Origin: Clavaria fumosa
Taxonomy: Eukaryota; Basidiomycota; Agaricomycetes; Agaricales; Clavariaceae
Length of the DNA: 64,000 bases
Assembly (NCBI GenBank): GCA_951802425.1
Contig: OX637795.1
Span: 4,506,501 to 4,570,500 of the forward strand
Reading direction: 5' to 3'
The stretch's first letter is position 1, and each line of letters opens with the position of its first letter. This document shows, in pieces, positions 11,141 to 23,129 of the stretch. The notes beneath the pieces were generated by a model. That model ran no database searches. It was given only the letters and a program-made list of their open reading frames with translations, and was not told the origin of the DNA. The translations under genes and the position numbers were made by a program.

Positions 11141-11152
11141 AGAGGGGGGTGA
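11141..11152 (+). promoter_or_regulatory. polypurine tract of chromovirus B
   Basis: AGAGGGGGGTGA lies directly before the 3' LTR. This is the expected plus-strand priming site for reverse transcription. Confidence 0.7.
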
Positions 11153-11443
11153 TGTTAGGATTGCTTACATAAGCATCCAAAAAAGAGCAGTTGTGGAGAA
11201 ACTGGGGAGGGTTGTTGGAAGGTCACATGACCTGTGGCTGTGTCCAAGATTATGTAATCGGAAGGTCACATGACCTGGGCCTGGGCGTGTCATGTGATCC
11301 GAGGGTCCGAGCGTGGGAAAGTCGGCAAGTGCTGGGGTTCCCACTATATATACTGCGTCGTTTCCAGTTTTGTACTCTTTTCCCCTTATCTGAGTATTGT
11401 TGTCATGACCTTACGCTTAAGTTGTGTGAGACCCAGTCTGATA
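11153..11443 (+). repeat. 3' LTR of chromovirus B
   Basis: This 291-bp copy is identical to the 5' LTR except at nine bases. All nine sit in CpG/TpG/CpA dinucleotides. Confidence 0.95.
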
Positions 11444-14230
11444 GAAACAAATAATCTTCCTCTGTCTGACACTATATCTGCAGGTAACCCATGCTTCGAG
11501 AAGACATGGGTGACGAAATGCTGGGCTAGTTCTTTCATGGTATCAGTAGTGTTGGTGGAAATAAAGATTGCTTGCTTCATAAGTCAGCAGACAATGACAA
11601 GGATCGAGCCAAAGGTCATGGAGAGAGGGAGGGCTTTGATATGGTCCATTGAAATCGAAGCCCAGGGTTGCTTGCCTATGGGCAAGGGCTTGAGGAGTCC
11701 ATAAGGTTTGTGTTGGACGGGTTTTGCCCTTGCACAGGTGTGACAACCACGGACATAGGCAGTTACATCCTTGTGGAGTCCTGGCCAGAAAAACAACCTA
11801 TTTATTGGTTGAGTTGTCTTTCTAATACCTGGATGTCTGTGTAATTTGTGGTTGTGGTTTGAGTGTAGGATATCAAAGCAGAGAGAGTCATGGTTGGGGA
11901 TGTATATTTTACTGTTGTGAAGTAGTAGTAGGCCATCGGGCGACAGCGAAAAAGCCTTCTCGCAACCTTGTGAAACACCCTGGGACTTCTTGGTGAAGTA
12001 TGGGTTGCAAGGAGTGTGTTTAATTCGCGAAAATAGGGCTTCCTCATTGAGGATGACAGCTGCTTGAAGTAATTCTGGTGGTATCACGACCTTGTTATTG
12101 AGTGTGTTGGTTGTGGGTTGGTTGGATTTCTTTGGGTAGATGTCGGGTCATTGCATGAGGGCATCTGGTTTTGCACCTAATCTCCCTGCTCAATAGTGAA
12201 TTACATAGTCGAAACTAGAGAGGTACTCAGCCCAGCAGGCTTGTCAATGGCTTAGCTGCTTCATGGTGAAATATCATAAATTGTTGTGGTCAGAAAAGAC
12301 CTGAACTTGGTATCTTGCACCTTCGAGGTACGCTCTCCATTGTTTGAATGTGTCATGTATTGCAAGGAGTTCTTTGTTGTAAATGTCGTAGTTGAGCTCT
12401 GCAGCGATCATCATATGTGCATGGAAGGTGATGGGGCATAGCTCATTAGTCGCAGGGTTGGTCTGGGAGAGAATGGCCGCTATGGCGTAGTTGGAAGCAT
12501 TGCATTCGAGGGTGATAGGATGGTCAGGGTCATAGTGTCGGAGGACAGGGGCTTCAGTGAAGGCCTGCTTGAGTGTTTCGAAGATTTGTTGACATCACAG
12601 GCTCCATTTCCACAGCAGATCCTTGTGGAGGAGTTGCATAAGTGGAATGATGATGCCTGAATAGTTGTCAATAAATCTCCAATAAAAATTAGTGAAGCGA
12701 AGAAAGCTCTGAAGGTCGTGAATCTTCGTGGGTACAGGCCAGCCGAGGATGGCCTGAATTTTCGAAGGATCCATCACGATTCTGTCAGGAGACACTATAA
12801 CACCGAGGTATTCAACCATCATAGTGTGGAAATCACATTTCTTGGGTCATGCATGCAAATTTGCCTTGCGTAGTCATTGTAGGACTTCTCAGACGTGGTC
12901 GCGGTGTTGCTTGATGTTGTCTGAATAAATGAGGATATTGTCCAGGTAGACGACTATGTTGACATAGACCAAATCGTGGAATATATCATTCATGAGGTGC
13001 TGAAAGATTGCGGGTGCCTTCGTGAGTCCAAAAGGCATGACAAGGTATTCAAATGCACCATAGCAAGTGTGGAAGGCAGTCTTCCATTCGTCTCCTTCAG
13101 TAATCCTCACGTTATTATATCCTACATGAAGGTCAATCTTTGAGTAGACTTTGGCCAATCATAACTGGTCGACGAGGGTCTCGATTCAGGGGATCAGGTA
13201 GTGGTTCTTTCAAGTAATCTTGTTGAGACCTTGATAATCGATGCAGAGGCGAAGGCCTCCATCTTTCTTCTTTGCAAAAAGTACTGGTGCACCTGTGGGG
13301 GACTTTGATGGCTGAATGAAACCTTTATCCAATATGTCGTCCAAGTAGTCCTTCAAGATTTTCAACTCCACTTCGGACATGTTGTACAACTTCCTGTGGG
13401 GAGGCATCACGCCTTCCTCAAGTTTGATTCGGTGGTTGTAGTCACAGTGCAGAGGTAATTCCCATGCTAGTGTTTCAGAAAATATGTCCATATAATCGTG
13501 GTATTCTTGCAGAACGATTTCTTCTGGTTTTGGAGGAGTGGTTGGAATGGTCACGGAACTCACGAGTAGAGATTCATCATTGTGGGGGTTGCTAGCAGGC
13601 TGGAAATAAAGGAGGCCTATAAATTCTCCTTGTTGTTCCAGATGGCAAAGTGTAGTTGCCTTGACCAGTTGAACCCATGGGGGCTTGGTGGGCTCCGAAG
13701 TCGAATTCGCGAGGTCAAGGGAGGGTGTACTCAGGGGTTTCATGTCCAAAACAGTGAGGGGAATAGTCGCGGAGTGGGCTGTGTGTCCGAAACTAAAGGA
13801 GAGATTGGTCCAGTCAATCTTGGGATTCCAGGTTCATAACCAATTGAGTCCTAAAACCACAGGGGTGAGAGGGTGAGTCTTGGTGATGAAGAACTTAATG
13901 GATTGGATGGTATCGCCAGGGAATTTTGTATTAGCAAGGATGTAGTGGGTGATATTTGAGCTGGAGGAACTTCAGTCAAAGTATTGAAGTGGTAGCAGTT
14001 GCGGGAGTGGGATTAGGAGGTTTGGATGGGAGTTCACAAGGGTGAAATCGATGAAATTCATTGATGTGCTGCAATCAATGAGAGTATTCAAGGGAATAGA
14101 GCCGAAATCTGGTATTTGCATTTTTATAAGGAAGGATTGAGAGGACTGGGAAGCAATAGGTGCATTAGAAATGTTGTGAGGAAGTTTGGACGAGGAGGAA
14201 GTAGTCGCAGCCCATGCGAGTATGGGGGTT
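11444..14230 (-). pseudogene. chromovirus A protease, reverse transcriptase, RNase H and integrase N-terminal half
   Basis: Reading on the minus strand from 14230: a degenerate protease (LIDCSTSMNF near 14050-14080), RT ([19 protein letters not shown], then [15 protein letters not shown], ending 13210), and fingers/palm [15 protein letters not shown]. The catalytic box is YLDN rather than YLDD (near 12950). Then LRFTNFYWRFIDNYSG, RNase H about 12190-12600, and the integrase zinc-binding and core regions (HPGIRKTTQPI, then GLHKDVTAYVRGCHTCARAK, then FISTNTTDTMKELAQHF). Stops include TGA at 13210-13212 and 13186-13188. The first of these is CGA in copy C. The element is not functional. Confidence 0.85.
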
Positions 14231-14299
14231 ACTTCTTCGTCATGACTCAGAGTTCCCCCAGAAGCTCCTGAGTCGCCTCCTTGTTTAACTCTTTGTGTG

Positions 14300-16205
14300 G
14301 GTTGTCTGTATCCTCCATCACCTCTTCCTCAACCTCATACACTTCCTGAAATTCTTCCTCTCCTTCCTCTAACATAAAGACAGCTCGTCCTGCTACTTGC
14401 CGATCAGGGCATGCAGCACTAAAGTGTCCAGGCTTTCCACATCTTAAACACAGATTTCCCTGATGGCATCGTTCTCATTCCTTGCTGCTGAGGGGGACAT
14501 AAGGCGGATTCGGAGTCGGATTTGGCTGACAGGGCAGGATAGCAGGTCGCGAAGGGGTCGTGGGGTTTCCAGCGGCTGGCCTGGGCATTGTGGGGTTGTT
14601 GCCAGTGGCGGGGTAAGGTCACAACATGTTCACGAAGTTACAATTTCCACCTTGTGGAGCAGATGGACAAGGGGCAGGTGGATTGGGGCAGAACTGGGCT
14701 TGGTGAGTTTCGCTTTCATATTCCCAGTTATGCTGGTCGATCTGCATGGCTAAATTGCGAAGTTCTTGGTACGCCATGGGTCATGGAATGACTTTCATTG
14801 CCTCTTTGATGCACGTAGACAGATAGTGATACAGTTCCAATTGCAGGGCGGCCGAGTTCCAGTTGGATTCGAAGTGGATGATGTGGTTGGAGAATCGTTC
14901 ATTCTCGGCCATCTGCAACATGCAGAGGTTTTGGTCTGCCTCGATCTGTGTATTTACCACTCCGAACATCCCTCCAAACTTGCGAATGAATCCTTCCCAT
15001 GAGTGTAAAGCTGGCTGGTCAGGATTAAATTGGAGGAGGGAGGTGTAATGACTCTGGGCAGTGTCCATGATGTATGAAGCTGCGAATGTGACCTTCTCGT
15101 GGTCTCCCTGGAAGGTTACAGGTTTCGTGAAAAAGGTCATGAGGCATTCTGTAACAAATGGCTTCCATTTTTGCCAGTTGCGACCATTGAATGGCTCGGG
15201 GCACCTAGTGTCAAGCTTGGATTCTCAAGCGAAAGTGTCTCAAGTCAATGGTCCTTCAGAGGGAGGGGCCTGGTAATAGTAGTGGTGGTGATGGGTACCA
15301 GGGGCCTTGTCTCGAAGAGTGGTGGTGACATGTGGAGGCATAGGGGGAACTGGAGGGAGATGTGGGGCTTTGGCCTGGGACAGGGCGCGAGATGCAGGTC
15401 GTGTCTCCATCAGAGGCACTGGTCGTGCCTCCGGCTGTGGGATGTGGAAGGACTCGACTGGAATGTCCAGGTGAGGAGTGGGCTGGAGTGTCACTTTGGT
15501 TCCTATAGGGTTGCGAGGGAGCACCCTACTTGGGGTAGTGGCTGGTTGTGTCCAAGTGGGCCAGCTGCTGCAAGGGGCAGTATATCTGGGGATCCTGGAA
15601 TTGATGGTGGGTTGTTCGTTGGGTGCAGCAGGATTCACGAAGTTCTGAAGGGATTGTGCTGCAACTTGGAAGAGCGGGATGTCCCAGGGTCCTCTGGTAG
15701 GCTGGGGGACTCTCGGAGGTTGCGAGAGAGTATCCAGGTTGGAGGGAGACAGAGCTCCTTGGTCAGTGGTGCCTGGATACTGGTGTTGACTCTCGCAAAG
15801 TCGGTTCTGTGGGTTGGCACGGAATCCATCTGTCAATCTTACCAGTGCTTCGTAGAGATTTGCCATTTCAATGAGGTATGCCAATTCTTTTTCGAGAGTT
15901 CCAGCTTTGTACTGGCGGCAGGTGTTGTTTAGGATTTGGTAGGTGCAGTGGTGAGGGCGATCGAAGCATGGGTAACCAAGCTGCTTGACGAGGGCTTTGG
16001 CCTCCTCATGAGGGGTCAAAGCATGGCTTGGGGAAATTTGGGCGGGTTCCTCGGATTGTGAGTGAGTGACGGACGTGGGTCACTCCTGAACAGTGGTAGG
16101 CAGCTTGCAAGTGGTCTCCAAAATCATTGGGGTGATCACGCAACTACCTGTGCGAGTTTGAAAATGATGAGTAACTGGTTGGGGAGGAGTGTGACTGGTA
16201 GACAT
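14300..16205 (-). pseudogene. chromovirus A Gag with CCHC knuckle, degenerate
   Basis: Gag opens near 16203 (MSTSHTPPQPVTHHFQ) and continues through LGYPCFDRPHHCTYQILNN. It includes a Pro-rich spacer, then the Gag core (VTFQGDHEKVTFAASYIMD, then LHSWEGFIRKFGGMFG, then FSNHIIHFESNW) at 14781-15140. It ends in the knuckle CLRCGKPGHFSAAC (about 14415-14456) followed by acidic residues. Several frame breaks separate these blocks. The same order occurs in copy C at 31300-33292. Confidence 0.8.
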
Positions 16206-16265
16206 AGTAAAGTTTGTTTATATTCCAGGTGTTGAGTGGTGGGGCAAGGGTCAGACTTGATATTA

Positions 16266-17666
16266 TGTTAGGGCCTGTCCTGTCTCATAAGTAACATCAG
16301 AGGTCGACTTGTTGGTGACCAGTCTTGGAAACTCGCTAAGGCCAATCAACTGTTGAGCACAGTCAAGAATGCTTGGTCCCGGAAAGTCATGAAGACATGG
16401 AAGGGAAAAAGATGAGTTTTTTGGATGTTGCTGAGGAGGTCGCGAGGTTGACCAATGAAGCATAAGAAAAGAAATTGATGAGGGGAGAGGAACACATAAC
16501 GCTGAGAAGGTCGTGAAGTCAACCAATGAAGCATAGAGAAAGAAATAGACAATGTAGAGAGGAACACGTAACGCTGAGAAGGTCGCGAAGTCAACCAACA
16601 AAGCATAGAGAAGGAAATAGACAATGTAGAGAAGATTGCAAGAGGTCGCAACAATGTCAAGAAGTGTATCGGTTGAAGGCGATGACCTTACCAACTGATG
16701 AGAGAACCTGTAGGGTTCCAGAGATCAGTACCAAGACAGAAAGAGAGAATACTTATATTGTGTGAGTTGCACAAGTGCAGAGGACAAGTTAGAGTAGAGC
16801 AGAGTGTGTCTTGGCAATCTGTAGGTCACCAAGGGAGACAAGACCTATCAATCACAATGGTTCCAAGCTCAAAGTGCATCAAGGCCTCAAGCTTAAACCA
16901 ATGTGCATCAATATCAAGTCTGCCATACCATATGTACACGTGAGGTTTATATACGTATGTGCAGAGAGTATAACGAAAGAGGAAAAGTACAGAAGTGTCC
17001 GAGTGATGAGACTATAGTAGTACAGGGTATAGCTAGTCATAGAATGACCGTGCGTGTGTTCTACTAAGGTCGTGAGAGGTAAACTAAACATAGGTAAGGT
17101 CGTGAGCCTGACCGGTCATGGGTCGCAACCTAACTAAATAAACAAATACGTAATTATAACTATGAGGGTGTCTTCGAGTTACAACTATCATAGTTATTGC
17201 ATACTGGGGGCAAGTAAGGGAACATAATTTGAAAGAGAGAGTACAGCTGTTTGTTGGCGGTGCATTTCATCATCGGCAGCATGTTTCATCGATAAGGTCG
17301 CGAGATCATGCGGGTGATCACGTGGATGATGGTGGCAATGCAGGTGACCCTGGGCAATGCTGGTAGCACTGGCAGTAGCGCTGGGGGTGCCGCGCAGCAA
17401 GTCACGTGTTCAGTGAGGAAGTTGTACCAGGGCATGTCGCACATCGAATGGTGGGTTCGGGTGGTGGATGCACATAGGGTGAGGTGGTGGGAGGTGACGG
17501 GAGTAGGACAGGATGGTTGTGAGTGCTGTGAGAGGAAGAGGGAGGTCCGGGGGTGTTCGGGAGTTGACCATGGGTTTTGGAAGAATGCAAGGGGAGTTCG
17601 CAAGGTGGTAAGGAAGTGCCAGGAGGTCCACAGGTGTTAGTAGAGTTGTCATAGGTTGAGGAAAAA
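16266..17666 (-). repeat. 5' LTR of chromovirus A (main part)
   Basis: In element orientation the LTR ends ...CCCTAACA at 16266 and its start lies at 20867. The last 16 bp (20852-20867) are separated by the hAT insertion. It matches the 1424-bp LTR of copy C along its whole length. Confidence 0.9.
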
Positions 17667-20600
17667 TAGTGAATGGCACAGGTAACCCCCGGGTTGAATT
17701 GGCCAAACCCCTACCCACACCGGCAAAAACCCTCCACAAACGGTGGGGGTAGCGGTTACCCGTGGGTTACATATACGGTGTTGCTAATAACCACGGTTAG
17801 AACGGTTTTCTGGGTGTGTACAGGGGTTTGACATAGAGCTAGCTAAAAATGCTATATACTCAAGGCTCAGTCTCACTGTCATTACCATCAACCTTTTTCC
17901 GCTTTCATTCAATACCCTTGACAACATCAAGGAGATCCTTGACAGTGATCAAGTTGTTACGACACCAGGAACCAAGACAAAGGTGGGCAGCGATGGACTC
18001 TCCAGTGAGCCTGTTGCGTGTATGAGGAAGGAGGTGCCGGCCATGAGAGAAGACACATTCAACTGCTGTTGAGGTGGCTAGAATCCGGTTAGAGACAGTA
18101 CAATCAATTATGGATGAATCACTTATGAGGAATGCTGAGATAATTGAGAGCCATGCGATAGAGATTTGGATAGACAAACTGGTTGTTACACCACCAGCGC
18201 AGAGGGTCACTAACAACCTCAACAGGGCCACGAAGATATTCATCTAGCTCACATGCATGGGAAGCTGTTGTCACTGAGAGGTCACCGAAGTCAATGAAGT
18301 CATCCTGCGTATCTGAGGTCGTGGGGTCTTGTGTGGCAGTACTCGTCACCTTGTCATACTGAGACATGTATTCATCACGGACGAGCAATTTCGCTTGCTC
18401 AATCCAGTCTGGCTCCCAGTCATTTTGTTTGAAATACTCTAGCTTCATCCCAGGATGAAGTACCATGGCGATGCGATACACCACAGAAGAGTCAGTAAGT
18501 GAATAGTAGCGGTTCATTTTGTTTCGAGCCAGTTTCAGGGCAGCAATGATAGCGGGGTGATAAGACTTATTTGTCCGAGGATTGAGGCCCTTGGTGATGC
18601 GGTCCATGGCAGGTATCACAGCTGCGATACTAGCTGTGTCCTGAGAAAAGTAGAGTGTTGCCTGTTTGAATTGCTGCTTGGATGTCAGCCTGTCTTGAGC
18701 GATAATACTAGGTCATACACACCTTGAGAACGGCCACAAGATCCTCCACAATCTTCCAGTCATCATCATATAACTCAAACCGACGCAACTTGTACTCCTT
18801 GTCAGCCATGATCACATCAATGGGCTTGCGGTACTGCAAGGCGAAGCTGAGCATGTCGTAGGTTGAATTCCAGCGTGTCGCAACATCTCGTGGGATTCGC
18901 CTTGCTTTGACATTATGAACACAGCAGAGGCGCCGCCAAGCAGGCAGCGCAATGGTGGTAGAACGAATAATGGCAAATGATAGAGAACGGAGCTTTGAAA
19001 CAACAGCTCGGACAGAGTTGGTGTCAGCGATGAGCCGGTCTCTTCTCTCGCTCTCCATTTGCTCCAGCTCATCGATGCCATCGTCAAAATCCTCGGTGTT
19101 GCTGCTGCTGTCGTCGTCATCGTCCTCTTCATCATCTGCATCAGAGAATTCGACAACTGCCTCATCTCCCCCACCATCATTTGGATCAGCAGCAAGGATG
19201 CTACTGTGTGTATCCAGTGATGGGTTGAATGGCTTGAGGAGGGCTTTGGCAGCGAGGTTAAGGGTATGATTGAAGCATCGCACACGTGCATCTTCTTCAA
19301 ACGAGTTGTCGAGGGTGGATAGGACGGTTGTCTGGGTGTCATTGGATGTTGCATTGTCACCAACGAAGGAAAGGATCTTGTGTTGAATGCCGTAGTCAAC
19401 CAGCATTGTGTGAAATGCCTTGGCAAGTGTTTGGCCTGTGTGTGACTCCGGGACTTCAACAAAATCCAGCAGAAAACAAAGCATGGACCCCTCATGTTCC
19501 AAGTGGACAGTCCAAGCAACGAAGGCCCGCTGATTTGGAGAGGACCAAGTATCAGTTCCAAAATGAAGACGGCCAGGGTGTTCCAGCAAGAGTTTGTGAA
19601 TGCGCTCGCGGCATGCTCCAAATGCCGCCTTGACATCACGAGAGACCGTGTGAGGCGAGGGAATGGTCAAGTGGGGACGTCCAGCTGTAAGAATCTTGAG
19701 GAGCTCGCGGTCTTTGAGTATCTTAGCAGGCCAGTTGCTCTCAGTAACCCATTTGATGATATGCGCACTGAATATCAGTCAGAGATGCTTTGGAAGACAC
19801 AAGCAGCGAAGCCTTACCGAGCCTCAGGATTAGAGATGTTCCTATGTGACATGGCTACAGGCTCTTGCCCCCGGCGAGCAAACGTGTGAAAGATGGAGCT
19901 GTTATTGTCGTTTCGACCCCTGCCTTCCATAGCATTGCTAACAGCATCCACCCCAAAGCAGCAGATCGCATGGTGCTTAAGATTTGCAGTTGAATGCCGA
20001 TCGCCCTTGTCCTGAAAACGCCGGACACTGCCCATTTGACCCTTGCATTTGCGAGCAGCACACGGAAAGAAATGATAGAGACATCCATTCTCATATTGAA
20101 CAGTAACATCATCCTTGAAGAAAACGTAGATAGGTGAGCGCCATGTTCTTCTGGCAGCATCTGCTGAGAAATGGATGTTAGGAGAGTCATAGCAAGCATG
20201 GTAAAACACACCAAGGGCCTTGTGAGGGTCGGTTTCGACTGACTTCGTGTCGTCCTCCTTGTCAGACATGACGCTTATTGCATTTGCTTGACTATTGCCA
20301 GTGATAGACGATGTTGATTGAACTGAAATAGAGAGATTCGAGCTTGAACGTGATAAAGATGTTGATGGTTGCACCATTGCCTTTGGCATCGCAGTAGCAT
20401 GGGAGGGTGAGCAGTCTGTGTTTGTATAAGCGGATGAAGACGACGCCAGAGGGCTGAGGTTACGCTCACTAGACAGTTCAACCCTTACATACTGCCTTAG
20501 CCACTGTGTAATATACTCCTCTTTGGACTCCGACATGATGAGCCACTGGGCATAAAGTTGGGTGAGTTAAATTCATATTTCAAGTGTGGGGACAGACATG

Positions 20601-20843
20601 TGTTGAGTCCCAAAGGGACCAGACACCTGGGGACACAACAGGGTGAGCAAGGGAGTTGTGTGATGTCAACAACTCAGAGGTGGCGAGGGAGTAGAAGGTG
20701 TGGGAAAAAAACCCTGTCAACCCGTTAACCGTGACACTTTTGTCACGGTGTGGGCAGTTCATCCAGAATAAGAAACCCTACCCGCACCGTGATAAACCCT
20801 ATATATAACACCACGGGTTGTCACGTACCCCTGCTATACACTA
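17667..20843 (-). mobile_element. complete hAT transposon
   Basis: The element is 3177 bp with ends TAGTGAATGGCA... and ...TGCTATACACTA. An exact 8-bp target duplication aggaaaaa flanks it (17659-17666 and 20844-20851). It sits 16 bp from the start of the A LTR, and removing it restores the LTR. It encodes a spliced transposase on the minus strand. The partial copy at 1-566 is the same family in inverse orientation. Confidence 0.97.
17870..20536 (-). CDS. hAT transposase (BED finger, DDE core, hATC), near complete with one premature stop
   Basis: Exon 1 (20536 to 19818) has a Ser-rich N-terminus and a BED-type zinc finger (about 20000-20110). A 50-bp intron (19768-19817, GTAAGG...TTCAG) joins in frame to KWVTESNWPAKILKDREL. 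The catalytic region follows: FGTDTWSSPNQRAF, LSFVGDNATSNDTQT and RCFNHTLNLAAKAL, an acidic insert, then RRIPRDVATRWNSTYDML. A second junction near 18700 and a third near 18130 (between LNYLSIP and ATSTAVE) do not resolve to clean introns. A TGA at complement(17905-17907) replaces a CGA retained in the copy at 326-328 and trims the last 12 residues. Cut-and-paste transposition is the expected role. Confidence 0.85.
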
Positions 20844-20851
20844 AGGAAAAA

Positions 20852-20867
20852 TGAATGGGTCCTGACA
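20852..20867 (-). repeat. first 16 bp of the chromovirus A 5' LTR
   Basis: tgaatgggtcctgaca is the LTR start (TGTCAGGACCC on the minus strand). It is separated from the rest of the LTR by the hAT. It abuts the Ulp1-like remnant at 20868. Confidence 0.9.
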
Positions 20868-22190
20868 ATAACCTGTAATTACACAACATGAGGACAAATA
20901 ATAAAGCCTTAGAGAATTCACACCAACTTTCAGATAAATGACTTTGGGCAGCTTGATAGACACCAACCCTTGGGCCTTCCCAGCAGAGTGAAAGACACCC
21001 ATAATTGCAGCCTCATCTTCAGTGGGTATTTTGTCATAAAGGCTGTCAAGGACAACTATGAAACTGTGATACTTTCTTTCCATTATTCCACACCAATGCT
21101 AATGATCAAGAACTTACCATCCCTCTACTTCATTGCTGCCTTTCATGAAGCATTGGTATGGGTTAACTACAACTATTAAGTACCAATGTTTTCTGGAATA
21201 ACAGCAGTAATCAGTTGAGAGGAAGATGGAAAAAGGAACAAGGAGATAATCACTTGCTTGTTGTCGCTGAAGGCTGGAATAATCCAATATGTATATCTCA
21301 GTGTGAGATCTGGAATCCATCTGGAAGCATTCTCTGCTCCATCTTTTCTGCTCCAAGCTCATTAGCTGATACTTCTTAAAGATTAAAATATTTACTGTAA
21401 TTTAGTAAGGAAAAATGAGCTGGCTAACCAGAATGATGCTGCTGCAGAGCCATGTTGTATCTGCACATCAGCTACTGTCTTACTGTATAAATTTCATTAT
21501 ATTAGTAAGATTGCTAAAGAGCACCAATGCCTACCATAGGGCAAAATCCACAATGTGGTCATTGATCCACTGACCATCATCCAAGAGTTCGAGCTCTTTG
21601 ACATCCATCTCAAAGTCCCCTGCAATCATTGTTTGATCTGCTAGACTACAATATATGAGAATACTTGCTATATGCAGTGAATTGAAAGCTCATCTATGCT
21701 GAAGAGCTTTCCCAAATAGTTGTTGATTCTTCACTCCTTGAGACATCCATTAGATTCAGAACTACACCTGTCTCAACAGAAACTTGCTCGAGATACCCCC
21801 AAGAGTCTCCAGGAAAATTGGGTTTGACAGATTGGACAAAAATGCGATATTTCTTATTAGTCCACATCTCTTCATTTTGATTGAACAAAAGCATGAGCTC
21901 TCGAAATGCGGCATGATCTGGAAATTATGCTCAGGCCACTGATTTTGAATAGAAGTTGGAATGAGTACTTACTTGCATCAGTCTTGTTCCAAAATTCCAT
22001 CACTGCAGAAGTTGCTGGATGGACAAGATTCACGTTCAAGACCATTACGACATGGTCTCCCTTATCCTGGGGGTCACTCATCTAGAATGGTGAGATGCAT
22101 TGGCCTGATTTCATCTGCACTTGAATCTCACCTTACAGGAATAAGCATCTCTTTCTAATTGGATGTGCACATCAGGCAATCCAAGATCTG
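20868..22190 (-). pseudogene. Ulp1/SENP-like C48 cysteine peptidase gene, both ends lost
   Basis: Reading from 22081 on the minus strand: exon MSDPQDKGDHVVMVLNVNLV..., intron (GTAAGT...CCAG, about 21911-21965), exon HAAFRELMLLFNQNEEMW..., then LLDDGQWINDHIVDFAL (about 21540-21600, matching the QWLND motif of Ulp1 proteases). Next come SSFFLTKLQ, then KHWYLIVVVNPYQ (catalytic His context), then FIVVLDSLYDK (catalytic Asp context). The catalytic Cys block is absent because the chromovirus A LTR lies at 20867. The upstream end is cut by the C LTR at 22190. C48 peptidases remove SUMO-type modifiers, and such genes are also carried by some DNA transposons, so host versus transposon origin is open. 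Confidence 0.7.
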
Positions 22191-22852
22191 TTAAGGTCGC
22201 GAGGGGTTAGGTATGCATAGGTAAGGTCACAAAGATGACCTGTCATGAGTTGTCACCTAGTTAAATAAGTATATATGTTGCTATAACTATGGAGGGATTC
22301 TCGGATCATAAGTAACATAATTATAGACAACTGAGGAGAAGAAGGGACACATATTTGAAGTAATAATACAGCTGACTGTTGGTGGTGTGTTTGAGTGTTA
22401 AGGTCACAAGGTCATAAGAGTGGTCACGTGGGTGATGCTAGTGACACAGGTGATGCCGGTGACTTTGGGTGGGAAGTCATGTGGGTAACGCATGTAACGT
22501 GGGTAATGGCCGTAATGCTGTTATCATATTGGCACTGGTAGTGGTAGTGCCAGGGGTACCACGCAGCAAGTCACATGCTGGTGGAAGTAGATGCGCAACG
22601 ATGTGTCACGCATAAGATTGGTGGGTCCAGGCGGAGTATATGTGTAGAGTGAGAGAGTAGGAGGCGTCACGAGTACGGCTTGGTGGTTGCAAGTGTCATG
22701 TGGGCACGGGGGAGGTTGCAAGGGCTTCTGGAAGGAGAGAGCAGGTTTTGGAAGCATGTAGAGGGGCTCGCGAGGTGGTAGAGGGTCGTCAGGAGGGTTG
22801 TAGGTGTCGATAGTGTTGATTTGAATAGGGGAAAAATGAATGGGACCTGACA
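22191..22852 (-). repeat. 3' LTR of chromovirus C, truncated
   Basis: It matches 34110-34770 of the 5' LTR (start TGTCAGGTCCC at 22852). About 760 bp of the LTR 3' part is missing at the low-coordinate end. Confidence 0.9.
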
Positions 22853-22868
22853 TTACCCCCCCTTCAAG
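22853..22868 (-). promoter_or_regulatory. polypurine tract of chromovirus C
   Basis: On the minus strand this reads GAAGGGGGGGTAA directly before the LTR start. It is the expected plus-strand primer. Confidence 0.65.
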
Positions 22869-23129
22869 CCTTGAGCCCTGCGAGAGTGGAAGTCACATGA
22901 TGATTAGTCAGCACAATGTTTGATGATCAGGTCATGACACCCAAAAAAAAATTTCTCTAAGTCCATCCACCATGGTCTCTGCCTTTGTCAAACAACATGA
23001 CCCGAAACTGACAAGGACCAAAACAAGGTTGCGTGTGAAATGCGCTTTTACGAGGAAACAGAACCCGGTCTCAACCTGGGGATCCTTGAAGACGCACTAG
23101 CCCATCAAAAGGCTGAACAGGCATGATGT

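Larger units (their letters stand above)
8171..11141 (+). pseudogene. chromovirus B integrase and chromodomain, split by an insertion
   Basis: The N-terminal zinc-binding region (GHPGPRKLRAAL...GYWWPDM) lies at 8235-8310 in the pol frame. A frameshift then moves the core to another frame: WDIVGPLP (first Asp), VVSDQGSQF (second Asp) and HPQTDGQTEWANQ (Glu). A TGA at 8547-8549 breaks it. The gene is cut after GKRP by the insert at 9012-10657. It resumes with GDLVWLDTRNLK and KKLDNKRAGPF, ending in a chromodomain (YLVKWLGYPVEENTWEP) and a stop near 11139-11141. TEWANQ in place of the usual TERANQ fits CGG to TGG decay. Confidence 0.85.
4236..11443 (+). mobile_element. chromovirus B (Ty3/gypsy), nested in A
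   Basis: Two 291-bp LTRs (4236-4526 and 11153-11443) enclose gag-pol in the plus orientation. The target duplication gaaac flanks it exactly (4231-4235 and 11444-11448). The uninterrupted site is visible in sister copy C near 26880. A polypurine tract (AGAGGGGGGTGA) precedes the 3' LTR. The LTRs differ at nine bases, all CpG transitions. The element is inactive, with several in-frame stops, a frameshift near 8170-8280 and a 1646-bp insertion at 9012. Confidence 0.95.
1788..20867 (-). mobile_element. chromovirus (Ty3/gypsy) copy A, degenerate, split by nested elements
   Basis: This minus-strand element is in three pieces: 1788-4235 (accessory antisense gene and pol end), 11444-16265 (integrase back to gag), and the 5' LTR 16266-17666 plus 20852-20867. 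Chromovirus B (4236-11443) interrupts it with TSD gaaac, and a hAT (17667-20843) interrupts the LTR with TSD aggaaaaa. Removing them gives the same order as copy C. The LTR begins TGTCAGGACCC at 20867 and ends CCCTAACA at 16266, about 1417 bp. A primer-binding region starting TAATATCAAGTCT follows. The 3' LTR is missing because the low-coordinate end is truncated at about 1788. Confidence 0.9.

Noticed and set aside
16266..17090. Shorter LTR of about 660 bp for the A/C family, based on where the C 3' LTR stops
   Set aside because: TGTCAGG...CCTAACA inverted termini and the primer-binding position define a 1.4-kb LTR; the C 3' LTR is truncated.
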